From the NCBI RefSeq assembly GCF_002873455.1, contig NZ_MCUN01000009.1:124001-188000 (forward strand): a DNA stretch of 64,000 nt. Reading direction: 5' to 3'. The DNA is from Vibrio splendidus. Its GTDB lineage: Bacteria > Pseudomonadota > Gammaproteobacteria > Enterobacterales > Vibrionaceae. The position numbers and the translations under genes were made by a program. Positions 29,922-39,523 of the stretch are shown in pieces; the stretch's first letter is position 1, and every line of letters begins with the position of its first letter. The notes beneath the pieces were generated by a model. That model was given only the letters and a program-made list of their open reading frames with translations, ran no database searches and was not told the origin of the DNA.

Positions 29922-31579
29922 GTTCACCAATTAATAAGCCGGTGAAATCGGCTCCAGCAGAAGACCAAACATTGAGCCATTCTGCCGAAGGTACGCTGGA
30001 CAATAATGATTTGCCTGTTGATGATCACGACTCGCATGCAGCACCTAAAGGTTGGGCGCGATGGCTGTATTCAACCAATCATAAAGACATAGGTACACTT
30101 TATTTGTGGTTCAGTTTTGCGATGTTCTTAACGGGCGGAGCCATGGCAATGGTGATCCGTGCGGAGCTATTCCAACCTGGGTTACAACTCGTTGAGCCAG
30201 ATTTCTTCAACCAGATGACCACTGTTCATGGTTTGATAATGGTGTTTGGTGCGGTGATGCCTGCATTTACAGGCTTAGCTAACTGGATGATTCCAATGAT
30301 GATCGGCGCTCCAGATATGGCTTTGCCGAGAATGAACAACCTCAGTTTCTGGATTCTGCCTTTTGCTTTTCTAATTTTAATCGGATCTTTGTTTACTGAA
30401 GGAGGCGGCCCAAGTTTTGGTTGGACATTTTATGCGCCGCTCTCAACGACTTATGGTCCTGATAGTACAGCGTTGTTTGTGTTTTCCGTCCATATTATGG
30501 GGATCAGTTCTATCATGGGAGCGATTAACGTCATCGTAACCATTGTGAATATGCGCGCACCGGGAATGACTTGGTTCAAGCTACCAATGTTCGTATGGAC
30601 TTGGTTGATTACCGCTTTCCTATTGATCGCCGTCATGCCCGTGCTCGCGGGAGCCGTCACCATGGTATTGACGGATAAGTATTTTGGGACGAGCTTTTTT
30701 GATGCCGCTGGTGGTGGGGACCCGGTGATGTTCCAGCATATATTTTGGTTCTTTGGACACCCAGAAGTGTACATCATGATCTTACCGTCTTTCGGTATTG
30801 TCTCGGCCATCATTCCAGCATTTAGTGGCAAGCGCTTATTTGGCTACCACTCGATGGTGTACGCGACTTGTAGTATCGCACTACTGTCATTCTTGGTTTG
30901 GGCGCATCACATGTTTACCACGGGTATGCCGGTATTTGCCGAGTTATTCTTCATGTATTGCACCATGCTGATTGCGGTGCCTACGGGAGTTAAAGTGTTT
31001 AACTGGGTGGCGACCATGTGGCGGGGGGCTTTAACTTTTGAAACGCCAATGCTGTTTGCTATCGCATTTATCGTTCTGTTTACGATTGGTGGGTTATCTG
31101 GATTGATGCTCGCGATTGTTCCTGCTGATTTCCAATACCATGACACCTATTTTGTTGTGGCTCACTTCCATTATGTTCTGGTGACAGGTGCCGTGTTCTC
31201 AATTATGGCAGCGGCCTATTACTGGCTGCCTAAGTGGACAGGGCATATGTACGACCACAAGCTCAGCTTATGGCATTTCTGGACGTCGGTGATATCGGTC
31301 AATGTTCTGTTTTTCCCAATGCACTTCTTAGGGTTAGCCGGAATGCCGCGTCGTATTCCGGATTATGCGATTCAGTTTGCTGATGTTAACCAAGTGGTGT
31401 CTATAGGGGGATTTGCCTTTGGTTTGTCTCAGCTGATCTTCTTATGGCTAGTCGTTAAGTGTGTGAAAGGCGGAGAGCCTGCGCCGAGCAAACCTTGGGA
31501 CAGAGCTGAAGGTCTAGAGTGGACCGTTCCTAGCCCAGCGCCTCACCATACTTTTACTCATCCACCTAAAGTTGATTAA
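29918..31579 (+). CDS. ctaD: Cytochrome c oxidase subunit I
   Basis: A 553-residue haem-copper oxidase subunit I with 12 predicted helices. Haem and CuB ligands are visible in TTVHGLIMVFG, FWFFGHPEVYI with the following HHMF, and VVAHFHYVLV. The YI residue pair after HPEV marks the type-A oxygen-reducing oxidases with the cross-linked tyrosine. An N-terminal polar extension of about 45 residues is present. AAGGAG precedes the ATG. It is the catalytic core of the terminal oxidase. Confidence 0.97.
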   Translation: MSSPINKPVKSAPAEDQTLSHSAEGTLDNNDLPVDDHDSHAAPKGWARWLYSTNHKDIGTLYLWFSFAMFLTGGAMAMVIRAELFQPGLQLVEPDFFNQMTTVHGLIMVFGAVMPAFTGLANWMIPMMIGAPDMALPRMNNLSFWILPFAFLILIGSLFTEGGGPSFGWTFYAPLSTTYGPDSTALFVFSVHIMGISSIMGAINVIVTIVNMRAPGMTWFKLPMFVWTWLITAFLLIAVMPVLAGAVTMVLTDKYFGTSFFDAAGGGDPVMFQHIFWFFGHPEVYIMILPSFGIVSAIIPAFSGKRLFGYHSMVYATCSIALLSFLVWAHHMFTTGMPVFAELFFMYCTMLIAVPTGVKVFNWVATMWRGALTFETPMLFAIAFIVLFTIGGLSGLMLAIVPADFQYHDTYFVVAHFHYVLVTGAVFSIMAAAYYWLPKWTGHMYDHKLSLWHFWTSVISVNVLFFPMHFLGLAGMPRRIPDYAIQFADVNQVVSIGGFAFGLSQLIFLWLVVKCVKGGEPAPSKPWDRAEGLEWTVPSPAPHHTFTHPPKVD

Positions 31580-31590
31580 AGGGAGGAGCC

Positions 31591-32265
31591 ATGAGTGATA
31601 AGCAAAGCGATCTAAATCAAGAGACACAGCAGTCCAAGAACCTGTCTAAGAAGCGATCGACTAAAAAGCTGACAGGCTATTTAGTCTTGAGTGTGGTTGC
31701 GATGTTTGGTTTCGGCTTTGCTTTGGTGCCGCTCTACGATGTGATGTGTGACGCCTTAGGGATAAATGGCAAAACCAATACGGTTTCTGCCGTTCAGCCT
31801 CAGGGAATGCAGCCCGACTACTCTCGTACGGTCCGAGTTGAATTCATGTCTCATATTAAGCCAGATATGCCTTGGCAATTTTCGCCTGAGGTTCGAGTGT
31901 TAGAGGTTCACCCTGGTGAGGTAGTGCAAACCAATTACATTGCTAAAAACCTATCTGGAGTCTCATTGGTTGGGCAAGCCGTACCATCGGTTTCTCCAGG
32001 TATGGGGGCAACTTACTTCAATAAGATGGAATGCTTTTGTTTCAATCAGCAACCATTGGATGGGCACAAAACCGCTGAAATGGGGTTGATATTTTACATT
32101 GAGCCCGATATTCCAGAATCGATACATACGCTTACGCTCTCTTACACGTTATTCAATATCACGAGTCAGGTGAGTAGAGAGACAAGTAAGCCTGAAGTGA
32201 GCACATCAACATTGAGCACACTACAATCTGGCTCACCAAAAGCGAGCACACTCGCAAGTAACTAG
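31591..32265 (+). CDS. ctaG: Cox11/CtaG copper chaperone
   Basis: A 224-residue inner-membrane protein with one N-terminal helix (about residues 28-48) and a periplasmic beta domain. The copper-binding motif is MECFCFNQQPL. It delivers copper to CuB of subunit I. The gene is 11 bp after ctaD with GGGAGGAG as ribosome binding site. The C-terminal ~25 residues are a Ser/Thr-rich extension. Confidence 0.95.
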   Translation: MSDKQSDLNQETQQSKNLSKKRSTKKLTGYLVLSVVAMFGFGFALVPLYDVMCDALGINGKTNTVSAVQPQGMQPDYSRTVRVEFMSHIKPDMPWQFSPEVRVLEVHPGEVVQTNYIAKNLSGVSLVGQAVPSVSPGMGATYFNKMECFCFNQQPLDGHKTAEMGLIFYIEPDIPESIHTLTLSYTLFNITSQVSRETSKPEVSTSTLSTLQSGSPKASTLASN

Positions 32266-32303
32266 GGATTTACAGAACCAGTATCAACATAAGGAGTTGA
32301 GCG

Positions 32304-33188
32304 ATGAGTTCTAAAAAGGAAGTTTATTTCGTTCCACATCAAAGCCACTGGCCATTAGTGGTTGCTGTTGCTTTGTTTTTGGTCGCGGTTGGTGCTGGCT
32401 TAACGGTGCAAAACATGGGTACCGATGCCGCTGGTGGCGTGTTTGGAAAAGCGGTGCTGTTAGTTGGGTTTTGTGTATTGCTTTTCATGCTTGCGGGTTG
32501 GTTTAGCAATGTAATCACGGAATCATTGAGTGGTCTCTATTCTGAGCAAATATCTCGTTCTTTTAGACAAGGAATGAGTTGGTTCATCTTTTCCGAAATC
32601 ATGTTCTTCGGCGCTTTCTTTGGCGCGCTTTTCTACGCTCGAATGATTTCTGTCCCTTGGATTGGTGGGGCGGGCAACAATGCAATGACTCACGAAGTGT
32701 TGTGGCCGATGTTTCAATCAATGTGGCCGTTGACGACGACACCGGATGGTGTGACAACAGAAGCGATGGCTTGGCAAGGTATCCCGCTTAAAAACACCAT
32801 TATCCTGCTGCTCTCCTCTGTGACGCTGCACATGGCACATATCAGTCTTGAACAAAATAAGCGTATGGCTTTGATCGTATGGCTGGAAATAACCATTGTT
32901 CTGGCTGGATTTTTCCTGTTCTTCCAAGTTGAAGAGTATCTTCACGCTTATCAAGAGATGGGACTGACACTTCAATCCGGTATCTATGGCAATACCTTCT
33001 TCTTATTGACGGGATTCCATGGTTTGCATGTTTGTTTAGGAACGATCTTTTTGATTGTGTTGCTGGCAAGGGTTGCGAAAGACCACTTCACGCCGAAAGA
33101 CCATTTTGCGTTTCAAGCGGGCAGTTGGTATTGGCACTTTGTTGATGTGGTTTGGCTAGGGTTGTTCGTATTTGTTTATGTGCTTTAA
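32304..33188 (+). CDS. coxC: Cytochrome c oxidase subunit III
   Basis: A 294-residue, seven-helix subunit III. Conserved blocks include WFIFSEIMFFGAFFGALFYA, the TLHMAHI helix, and the end FQAGSWYWHFVDVVWLGLFV. It stabilises the oxidase core. AAGGAG precedes the ATG. Beyond its stop, CATATGCAG is directly repeated (33192-33200 and 33210-33218). The next plus-strand gene (SURF1) begins beyond an antisense gene. Confidence 0.95.
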   Translation: MSSKKEVYFVPHQSHWPLVVAVALFLVAVGAGLTVQNMGTDAAGGVFGKAVLLVGFCVLLFMLAGWFSNVITESLSGLYSEQISRSFRQGMSWFIFSEIMFFGAFFGALFYARMISVPWIGGAGNNAMTHEVLWPMFQSMWPLTTTPDGVTTEAMAWQGIPLKNTIILLLSSVTLHMAHISLEQNKRMALIVWLEITIVLAGFFLFFQVEEYLHAYQEMGLTLQSGIYGNTFFLLTGFHGLHVCLGTIFLIVLLARVAKDHFTPKDHFAFQAGSWYWHFVDVVWLGLFVFVYVL

Positions 33189-33243
33189 CGACATATGCAG
33201 ATCTAATCCCATATGCAGCCCAAACTGCTGAGCCTACTGGAGA

Positions 33244-33474
33244 TTAATAGGGGCGGGGGTTGGGAGTTATCACTCCTGATCCCAAAGCAAGTAACAACAG
33301 TAGCACGACAACGGCTGACCACATGACACGACGACCCAAGAAGTGACTCAGCCTTTTGCCATTGTGTTTACCTGAGGCGATTTGGATTAGACCTTTCATC
33401 AAATTGAAAGCGATAAAAAACAACAAAGCGACCAATACAATTTTAAATAACAACACAAAGGTAGATGACGCCAT
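33244..33474 (-). CDS. DUF2909 twin-helix membrane protein, antisense within the cox block
   Basis: A 76-residue protein with two helices (VLLFKIVLVALLFFIAFNLM and MWSAVVVLLLLLALGSGVIT) separated by a basic loop GKHNGKRLSHFLGRR; this fits DUF2909, which is often encoded beside cox genes. The ATG at 33474 is supported by GGAG eight bases upstream; that ribosome binding site lies inside the SURF1 reading frame. Longer upstream frame sequence is a SURF1 shadow. Confidence 0.8.
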   Translation of the reverse strand: MASSTFVLLFKIVLVALLFFIAFNLMKGLIQIASGKHNGKRLSHFLGRRVMWSAVVVLLLLLALGSGVITPNPRPY

Positions 33475-33475
33475 A

Positions 33476-34309
33476 GTGATAACTCCAAACCGATTGATTG
33501 ATGATGAACACAAGTTCCGCAGTAAAGGTTTTTGGATAGCGGTTGTTTTAACTGTGGTTTCAGTCAGCATTTTAATCAAGTTGGGTTTGTGGCAGTTAGA
33601 CAGAGGTAACGAGAAATTACGCTATGAACAACAGCTATCAGAAAGAGCGCAGCAATCGTCACAATCTTTAGGTGTCATTATTTCTGAGTGGCAAGACTCT
33701 CGTTTACCGGCGCAAGAGTCATTGAATCCTCAAGCTCTAAATGGACTAAAGGTCGATGTTGAAATAGTAAATAAGAGTGGTTTGATACTCTTGTTAGACA
33801 ACCAGATTAACCAAGGAAAGGTAGGGTACGTGATTTACATGTTGGGTGAGGTTCAATCTCAAGAGAAAGGGGATCAGCTTTTACATAAAAAGCAGTTGTT
33901 GATCGATCTTGGGTTTGTTGCAGCGAGCCGTGACAGAAGAGAACTCCCACAACTAGGAAGCATCGCACTACCAACCAATATGTCAGGGCGTTTGTATACA
34001 CGTTCGGTGAATCCTTTAAGCCATGAGTTGGCTTTAGAAAATACGACACCAAATAGAATCCAAAACCTAAACATAACAGCGTTATCAGAGTACACAGGAC
34101 AAGACGTTTTACCCTTTATCTTCCAACCGCAAAGCTTAGAATCATGGCCTTATGAGTTGTTATGGCGACCGACGGCAATGAAATCTGAGAAGCACTTCGG
34201 TTACTCATTTCAATGGTTTGTAATGGCAACTGTGCTTTTGTTTTTGATGATTTTGGTTGGCTATCGGTATCTCAAAACAACGCCTAATACAGGAAATAAA
34301 GATGGATAA
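33476..34309 (+). CDS. SURF1-family cytochrome oxidase assembly protein
   Basis: About 277 residues: an N-terminal helix (FWIAVVLTVVSVSILIKLGLWQLDRG), a soluble domain with LLDNQINQGKVGYVIY, and a C-terminal helix after HFGYSFQWFVMATVLLF, the SURF1 layout. SURF1 helps insert haem a. The start is uncertain: GTG 33476 or TTG 33494; the open frame to 33356 lies antisense to DUF2909 and is unlikely to be coding. It overlaps the next gene by eight bases. Confidence 0.82.
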   Translation: MITPNRLIDDEHKFRSKGFWIAVVLTVVSVSILIKLGLWQLDRGNEKLRYEQQLSERAQQSSQSLGVIISEWQDSRLPAQESLNPQALNGLKVDVEIVNKSGLILLLDNQINQGKVGYVIYMLGEVQSQEKGDQLLHKKQLLIDLGFVAASRDRRELPQLGSIALPTNMSGRLYTRSVNPLSHELALENTTPNRIQNLNITALSEYTGQDVLPFIFQPQSLESWPYELLWRPTAMKSEKHFGYSFQWFVMATVLLFLMILVGYRYLKTTPNTGNKDG

Positions 34310-34910
34310 GTCTCAAGCACAAGTGAACAGGGAAAGTACCGAAGAAAACACGGCTGAGCTTAAAGGCCGTCGTACTAAAGGGCGTTTGGTATTAATCGGA
34401 ATGGTTTTAATTTTCGCTTTGCCAGCCATTATCGCCAAAACTGTGTTGGATCAGAATTGGTATACATCAGGTGTCACTAACTCAGGCGAATTGGTAGAAC
34501 CAAGAGTCACGCTCGCGGATTTTGGTGTAACGATACCTATGGCTGGAGAGGGGTGGTTAGTGGGTTATATCGCTCCCACAGAGTGCGAAAGCTTGTGCGA
34601 ACAACAGCTCCATTATTTGAATCAAAGCTACTTGGCGTTAGGGAAAAACAAAGAGCGAGTGACCGCTGTTGTTTTCGTCTCAGAAGGTAACTCGTTGTCG
34701 GGTTCGTTCAATAAGCCTGATCTGTCTTTGTTAGCGGGTGGTGATCAGTTAAGTACTGAGTTTGCGCCTGCTTCCATTGTCATAATTGACCCATTAGGGC
34801 AATTGGTTATGGAATACAAAAGCGTTTCTGACCCGTCGCAGTTAGTTGGTCAATCCAAAGGCATGATTCATGATCTAAGAAAGTTACTCAAGCTGTCACG
34901 TGTTGGGTAG
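34302..34910 (+). CDS. SCO-like membrane-anchored protein
   Basis: About 202 residues from the ATG at 34302 (AGGAA six bases upstream). One N-terminal helix (LVLIGMVLIFALPAIIAKTV) leads to a periplasmic thioredoxin-like domain. It contains a CxxxC pair (ECESLCEQ) where SCO copper chaperones have their copper site, but I see no obvious distal histidine in the usual place. In cox blocks of related bacteria a gene of this kind lies between SURF1 and ctaA. A role in CuA assembly is inferred. Confidence 0.7.
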   Translation: MDKSQAQVNRESTEENTAELKGRRTKGRLVLIGMVLIFALPAIIAKTVLDQNWYTSGVTNSGELVEPRVTLADFGVTIPMAGEGWLVGYIAPTECESLCEQQLHYLNQSYLALGKNKERVTAVVFVSEGNSLSGSFNKPDLSLLAGGDQLSTEFAPASIVIIDPLGQLVMEYKSVSDPSQLVGQSKGMIHDLRKLLKLSRVG

Positions 34911-34966
34911 TAGATAAGCTTAAAGTTAATAAGCTTAAGTTGATAACCTTGAGTTTACAAGCTTTA
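34910..34966. repeat. 14-bp tandem repeat, unit GTTRATAAGCTTAA
   Basis: Units start at 34910 (15 bp), 34925, 34939 and 34953, e.g. GTTAATAAGCTTAA and GTTGATAACCTTGA. The array begins on the last base of the stop codon of the SCO-like gene. Confidence 0.75.
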
Positions 34967-35028
34967 GCAGATTGCGTTAATGCTTGAGTGTTATTAGCCG
35001 AAAGGGAATAAGTATAGGGAGATAAGTG

Positions 35029-36084
35029 ATGCCGAATAAAGTCCCCGATTTACTCATACACGTGATGAGATTAACTATTTTGTTAACCCTTACCGTGATT
35101 GTGCTCGGCGCTTATACCCGTTTGTCTGATGCTGGCCTTGGCTGCCCTGATTGGCCGGGGTGTTATGGAAAAATCACCGTTCCCTCTGACGCACTGGCGG
35201 TGAATCAAGCCAATCTGCAATTTCCAGAGCGTGCTCTCGAATCAGGCAAAGCATGGATAGAGATGATCCATCGTTACTTTGCAGGAACATTAGGGCTGCT
35301 TATCTTTGTCGTTGTTGCTTGGTGTATCAAAAGGAACATCACACCGATTGGATTACCATTACTTATCTCTGCAACCGTGATCTTTCAAGCCTTATTAGGG
35401 ATGTGGACGGTGACGCTCAAGTTGATGCCCGTTGTCGTTATGGCGCATTTGATGGGAGGCTTCACGCTGCTGTCGTTGTTGTGTCTGCTCTACTGTCGTT
35501 TGTCTCAATTCCAAAGCCGTTTTGGTGAGGCTTCGTACACGTCTTCACTTAAAGTCTCAGCGCTATTCGGGCTACTCATTGTGGTCGGGCAGATACTACT
35601 TGGTGGTTGGACATCGTCGAACTATGCCGCTTTGGTGTGTACTCAATTACCCATCTGTGAAGGTAACTGGGCGAATTATCTCGACTTCAAAAATGCGTTC
35701 GATTTTGCTCAACACGGACATGATAACTATGAGTTTGGTGTGTTGGAATATCCCGCAAGGCTCACCATACATGTCATGCACAGGTTCGGGGCTATTGTGG
35801 CATCGTTAACGGTGCTGATGATCGTGTACCAGCTATGGAAATTTGGCCAAGCGCCTCACCAAAAGCTGAGCGTGATTGTCACAATCGTCTTGTTTACTCA
35901 AATCAGCCTTGGGATCAGTAACGTATGGTTTCATTTACCCATTTCAGTTGCGGTTTTGCATAACCTAGTCGCAGCGATGTTACTCATTAGCATGGTAGTG
36001 ACCAACTTTGTGGTTTGGCAACGCAAACCGAGTGAGAGCTTGGTGAAGAACAGTGTATTACAAGGAGGTAATCATGGTCAGTAG
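35029..36084 (+). CDS. ctaA: Haem A synthase CtaA (COX15)
   Basis: A 351-residue, roughly eight-helix membrane protein. Conserved features are [29 protein letters not shown], the paired second-half block HVMHRFGAI, and a late histidine in AVLHNLVAA. CtaA oxidises haem O to haem A. GGGAG precedes the ATG at 35029; the GTG at 35026 is less likely. Its end overlaps ctaB by 11 bases. Confidence 0.95.
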   Translation: MPNKVPDLLIHVMRLTILLTLTVIVLGAYTRLSDAGLGCPDWPGCYGKITVPSDALAVNQANLQFPERALESGKAWIEMIHRYFAGTLGLLIFVVVAWCIKRNITPIGLPLLISATVIFQALLGMWTVTLKLMPVVVMAHLMGGFTLLSLLCLLYCRLSQFQSRFGEASYTSSLKVSALFGLLIVVGQILLGGWTSSNYAALVCTQLPICEGNWANYLDFKNAFDFAQHGHDNYEFGVLEYPARLTIHVMHRFGAIVASLTVLMIVYQLWKFGQAPHQKLSVIVTIVLFTQISLGISNVWFHLPISVAVLHNLVAAMLLISMVVTNFVVWQRKPSESLVKNSVLQGGNHGQ

Positions 36085-37048
36085 AACGTCAACACAACAT
36101 GGAGTGGTGGTTCAAGACGTAGCCTCAAGTCCTAAGATAGCAATCAGCAATGATATCGCTTTAAGCAATGAAATGGCGGGAAAAAACAAAGCTGTTTGGA
36201 AAGTCTACTTAACACTCACTAAACCCAAAGTAGTGGCTTTGATGCTGCTGACGGCATTGGTTGGGATGTGTTTGGCTGTGCCTAATGGATTGCCTTTACA
36301 ACAAACTCTGTTCGGGATGATTGGGATAGGGTTAATGGCAGGTTCGGCAGCAGCGTTTAACCATTTGATCGACAAAAAGATCGATGGACAAATGACTCGA
36401 ACAAATCGGCGACCTTTACCATCCGGTGAACTGAGTAGTGCGCGCGTGTTCAGCTTTGCCGCGGGTATCGGCTTACTTGGTTTCGTCACGCTTGTGGTGT
36501 GGGTCAATCAACTCACCGCTTGGTTAACCTTTGCTAGCTTATTAGGTTACGCGGTGATTTATACCATGTATTTGAAACGAGCGACGCCGCAAAACATCGT
36601 GATAGCCGGAATTGCTGGCGCTATGCCACCCTTATTAGGCTGGACGGCCGTAACCAATGAACTGCATTCAAACGCTTGGTTGTTGGTGATGATCATCTTT
36701 ATTTGGACCCCTCCGCACTTCTGGGCGTTGGCAATTCATCGTCGTGACGAGTATGCCAAAGTGAACATCCCCATGCTGCCTGTGACCCACGGAATCGAAT
36801 ACACCAAGACTTCTATTTTGCTCTATACCTTGTTGCTTAGCATCGTATGTATATTGCCTGTATTGGTCGGCATGAGCAGTTGGATATATCTAACTGCCTC
36901 ATTGGTACTCAACGGCGGGTTTGTCTATCACGCTTGGGTGCTCAAGTATCGTGATGAGCCTAATATGGCGATGAAGACCTTTAAGTTCTCTATTTATCAT
37001 CTCATGATTTTGTTTGTTGCTCTGTTGGCGGATCATTATTTGCTCTGA
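36074..37048 (+). CDS. ctaB: Protohaem IX farnesyltransferase CtaB
   Basis: A 324-residue UbiA-family prenyltransferase with about nine helices. The first aspartate-rich-like motif is [20 protein letters not shown] and the second is [18 protein letters not shown]. It converts protohaem to haem O, the substrate of CtaA. AAGGAGG precedes the ATG at 36074. It is the last gene of the cox block, followed by a bidirectional terminator. Confidence 0.96.
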   Translation: MVSRTSTQHGVVVQDVASSPKIAISNDIALSNEMAGKNKAVWKVYLTLTKPKVVALMLLTALVGMCLAVPNGLPLQQTLFGMIGIGLMAGSAAAFNHLIDKKIDGQMTRTNRRPLPSGELSSARVFSFAAGIGLLGFVTLVVWVNQLTAWLTFASLLGYAVIYTMYLKRATPQNIVIAGIAGAMPPLLGWTAVTNELHSNAWLLVMIIFIWTPPHFWALAIHRRDEYAKVNIPMLPVTHGIEYTKTSILLYTLLLSIVCILPVLVGMSSWIYLTASLVLNGGFVYHAWVLKYRDEPNMAMKTFKFSIYHLMILFVALLADHYLL

Positions 37049-37090
37049 TTATTAGTTTTAAATAAGATCACTTAACCCTTACTAAACAAG

Positions 37091-37118
37091 AAAACGGATG
37101 CCTTAAGCATCCGTTTTT
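37091..37118. terminator. Bidirectional terminator, cox block and gbpA
   Basis: AACGGATGC and GCATCCGTT pair over a 5-base loop with A- and T-runs at the base. It lies between the convergent ctaB and gbpA. Confidence 0.92.
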
Positions 37119-37129
37119 GTTTATTTAGC

Positions 37130-37178
37130 TAATTGCTAAAGCTTATTTACTCGAAAGTGTGTCACTCGCTAGCAATTA
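37130..37178. repeat. Inverted repeat spanning the gbpA stop
   Basis: TAATTGCTA (37130-37138) and TAGCAATTA (37170-37178) are perfect 9-bp arms 31 bases apart; the right arm contains the gbpA stop codon. It may form a 3'-end hairpin in the gbpA mRNA. Confidence 0.5.
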
Positions 37179-38642
37179 ATCCACTTTGTTCCAAGCATCT
37201 TGCCAGTGTGAACCGACACCTGGTTCGTACTGAGTTGCTGTTGGAGCCCATTGAACACAGTAACCAGAGTATGGGAACTCTTTACACTGATAAACACCGC
37301 CATCACTACTTAGTACTTTAGTACCGGCTGTGTAAGACTCTATGTTTTCTGGGAACACGAAGTCATAGTCGCCGGCTGGTGGAGGCGTTTGCTCGTCCAT
37401 TAAATGGAAATCAAGCGTGTTCTGATCCACTAAGTTACCTTGGTCATCTTTCGTCACGATCACAAGCATGTGGTGGCCTGCTTCCGACTTAGATAGAGTC
37501 AGTTGAACATCTTCAACTTGTCCGTCTGCTAGTTCAGATTTCTGAGATGCAAGTGCTTCTCGGTGATGATTGTAAACGGTAAGTTCAGCTTGAATATCGC
37601 CAGTTGCCGCTAATGTAAGATCAAGCTGTGTAGGTTGATTCTCATCAATAACATACTCTGATTCTAGGCCTGTTACTTCTAGATCATGATCTGGCTCTGG
37701 AGTATCAATCTTGTAGCCGATTTCTACACTGTTAAAGCCAGAGCCAGCTTTTAGATAAACAGGGTTAGTGCCGTACACTGGCGCGAAATCACCTTGGTCA
37801 TTTAATTGACCTGATTTGATTTGCGTTTGCTCTTGATTGATCTTAGAAGCAAGCGAGTAAGACCAGTTGTTTGCTTTACCTTGCTCAGAACTTTCAATCA
37901 CTAGCTCTGTACTGTATGAAGCGTTCTCACCTGATTGGTCGAAGACTCGAGTGTAAACTGCGTCGCCAATGTTGAGATCTTGTGTTGGGTTAATTTGACC
38001 ACCTTGATCCCAATCCGGGATAACAGGGCCATCACCGTCAAACTTCACATCGATAACGTTGTAGAAAGCTGCAGCAGTGTCACCCACATCCCATACAGCA
38101 AGGATCACCTGATAACCTTCACGTTCTGGGACATTACACAAGTGGCTTACTTGCATCGGTGGTTGTTCCATATTGCCTTCGACGACGCAGAATGGCGTTA
38201 AATCAAAAGAGCTGCGCGCCAAAGGTTGGTTTGGGTTCCAATCTGGTTGAGTAATGTAATATTTCCAATCACGGGTTTTGTGGTTCGCTGTGAACGTCCA
38301 CTCAAAGTATTGAGAACCAGATTTGATCGGGCGCTTAACCCAGCGATCGGCTGTTTGCTCATCTAGTGCTGCAGCTAAAGAAGATTGTGCACTAGCAATT
38401 TTGCCATCGGTTGGGCCGCTTTCAGGGAAGCCTTCAGGGCCTTCTACACTTTGTGGTTCATATTGAATACCACCACAGTCTGTGTTTTTTTGTTGTGTAT
38501 CACTCGCTGGGAATTTACACAACGCGACACGGCTTTCTGCTACGCCATTATCGTATGCCGAGACATAACCGTGACCGAAGCTTGCACCACTTACGCTAAG
38601 TAGTGATAACGCGATGAGTGATTTTTTTGGGAGTTGTTTCAT
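37176..38642 (-). CDS. gbpA: GlcNAc-binding protein A, lytic polysaccharide monooxygenase
   Basis: A 488-residue secreted protein. The signal peptide ends ...GASFG and the mature protein begins with H24, which with H121 (in [10 protein letters not shown]) forms the copper histidine brace of an AA10 chitin monooxygenase. Two middle domains (about 200-310 and 320-415) match those that bind bacteria and mucin, and the C-terminal domain (about 435-488, W- and C-rich) binds chitin. It helps vibrios colonise chitin and gut surfaces. A cyclic-di-GMP riboswitch lies in the leader. AAGGA precedes the ATG. Confidence 0.97.
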   Translation of the reverse strand: MKQLPKKSLIALSLLSVSGASFGHGYVSAYDNGVAESRVALCKFPASDTQQKNTDCGGIQYEPQSVEGPEGFPESGPTDGKIASAQSSLAAALDEQTADRWVKRPIKSGSQYFEWTFTANHKTRDWKYYITQPDWNPNQPLARSSFDLTPFCVVEGNMEQPPMQVSHLCNVPEREGYQVILAVWDVGDTAAAFYNVIDVKFDGDGPVIPDWDQGGQINPTQDLNIGDAVYTRVFDQSGENASYSTELVIESSEQGKANNWSYSLASKINQEQTQIKSGQLNDQGDFAPVYGTNPVYLKAGSGFNSVEIGYKIDTPEPDHDLEVTGLESEYVIDENQPTQLDLTLAATGDIQAELTVYNHHREALASQKSELADGQVEDVQLTLSKSEAGHHMLVIVTKDDQGNLVDQNTLDFHLMDEQTPPPAGDYDFVFPENIESYTAGTKVLSSDGGVYQCKEFPYSGYCVQWAPTATQYEPGVGSHWQDAWNKVD

Positions 38643-38709
38643 TATTTGTCCTTACTGTATTTGGCCGACAAAAAAGAGAACACTCCGGCATGCATTTACA
38701 CTTAAATCC

Positions 38710-38806
38710 TATTAAGTGGCGGCCCCGCTATCATAGACAGAATATTTGTCGACAGACCGGTGGCTTTGCGTCCTATTCTTTCAAATAGTTTGCCAGAAGT
38801 GCGCTT
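38710..38806 (-). ncRNA. Cyclic-di-GMP-I (GEMM-I) riboswitch in gbpA leader
   Basis: Read on the minus strand the segment contains GGCAAAC, a P2 hairpin CTATT-TGAAAG-AATAG with a GAAA-type loop, the invariant linker GGACGCAAAGCC, a CCGG-containing P3, and the closing block ATAGCGGGGCCGCC. Order and spacing match GEMM-I RNAs such as Vc1, which lies ahead of gbpA in V. cholerae. Downstream, a small hairpin CACTTAA/TTAAGTG (38694-38713) and a T-run (38671-38676) precede the ribosome binding site and are a possible expression platform. Confidence 0.88.
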
Positions 38807-39127
38807 GAGCAAACGAAATGTAGCCAACCAGTTTTATAAATGCGAACCAATAGATTGAAATGTGGAATGCTAATCTCGAACTTTTAATTCTTAATACAAA
38901 TTAACTTGCTAAATGTTTATTGAGTTAATGTATAAATTATTGATATAAATGAAGAAAGTATTTACTCTAATCGTTTTAGTGAATGATTTCTTGTTATAAA
39001 ATCCCGTTCCTTAAAAGAGTTGGGCGCATATCAAAACCAAACCTTTGATTTCCACTAACCAAACTCTGACATGCTATGTATGAAAAGCCGGACAATTGAT
39101 TTGCATGAGCTATATAAAGGAGTCGGT
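38807..39127. other. Divergent promoter region, gbpA and HTH gene
   Basis: About 320 bp between the riboswitch and the HTH start with no gene. It is A+T-rich around 38880-38960 and should hold both promoters. No specific operator recognised. Confidence 0.4.
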
Positions 39128-39481
39128 ATGGAGTTCACAGAACTAGATAGAGATGCGTTGTATCAAACGTGGATGTCGCACAAATCGAGAATGCGAATTA
39201 CGCAGATGGAGTTTTCAAAAAAGCTAGGGATGAACCAGCTGGATTTTTCTAGAGTGCTAAAAGGCGAGACGCCATTAACCATGTCTTTCGCTAGTCACTT
39301 TTGTCGTTTACTTCATTTAGAGCCTCGGAATGTGTTTCCTTCACTTAAAGAAGGTAATGATTCTGGGCCTAAAGTGGTCTACCTGAAAAGTAGAATGAGC
39401 GTTGATGGTGAGATCCAAAATGCTTATATCGAAGGAAATCAGGTAATCGTAGAGTATGCGCACACCGTTCAGAATGACTAA
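39128..39481 (+). CDS. Cro/C1-type (XRE) HTH protein
   Basis: A 117-residue probable DNA-binding protein. The region RITQMEFSKKLGMNQLDFSR is a Cro/C1 helix-turn-helix, followed by VLKGETPLTMSFASHFCRLL; the C-terminal ~45 residues are beta-rich and unassigned. The ATG at 39128 with AAGGAG upstream is preferred over the frame opening at 39071. It is divergent from gbpA, so a regulatory link is possible but not shown. Confidence 0.75.
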   Translation: MEFTELDRDALYQTWMSHKSRMRITQMEFSKKLGMNQLDFSRVLKGETPLTMSFASHFCRLLHLEPRNVFPSLKEGNDSGPKVVYLKSRMSVDGEIQNAYIEGNQVIVEYAHTVQND

Positions 39482-39523
39482 TTTTGGAGTTAGTTCTGAG
39501 CCTCCCCCCTTTTTCTACAACCC

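Noticed and set aside
33356..33475. N-terminal extension of SURF1
   Set aside because: This part of the frame is antisense to DUF2909, reads as low-quality protein, and SURF1 proteins start just before the first helix.
33475..33579. N-terminal extension of the DUF2909 protein
   Set aside because: It is the complement of SURF1 coding sequence; the ATG at 33474 has a good ribosome binding site and gives the family length.
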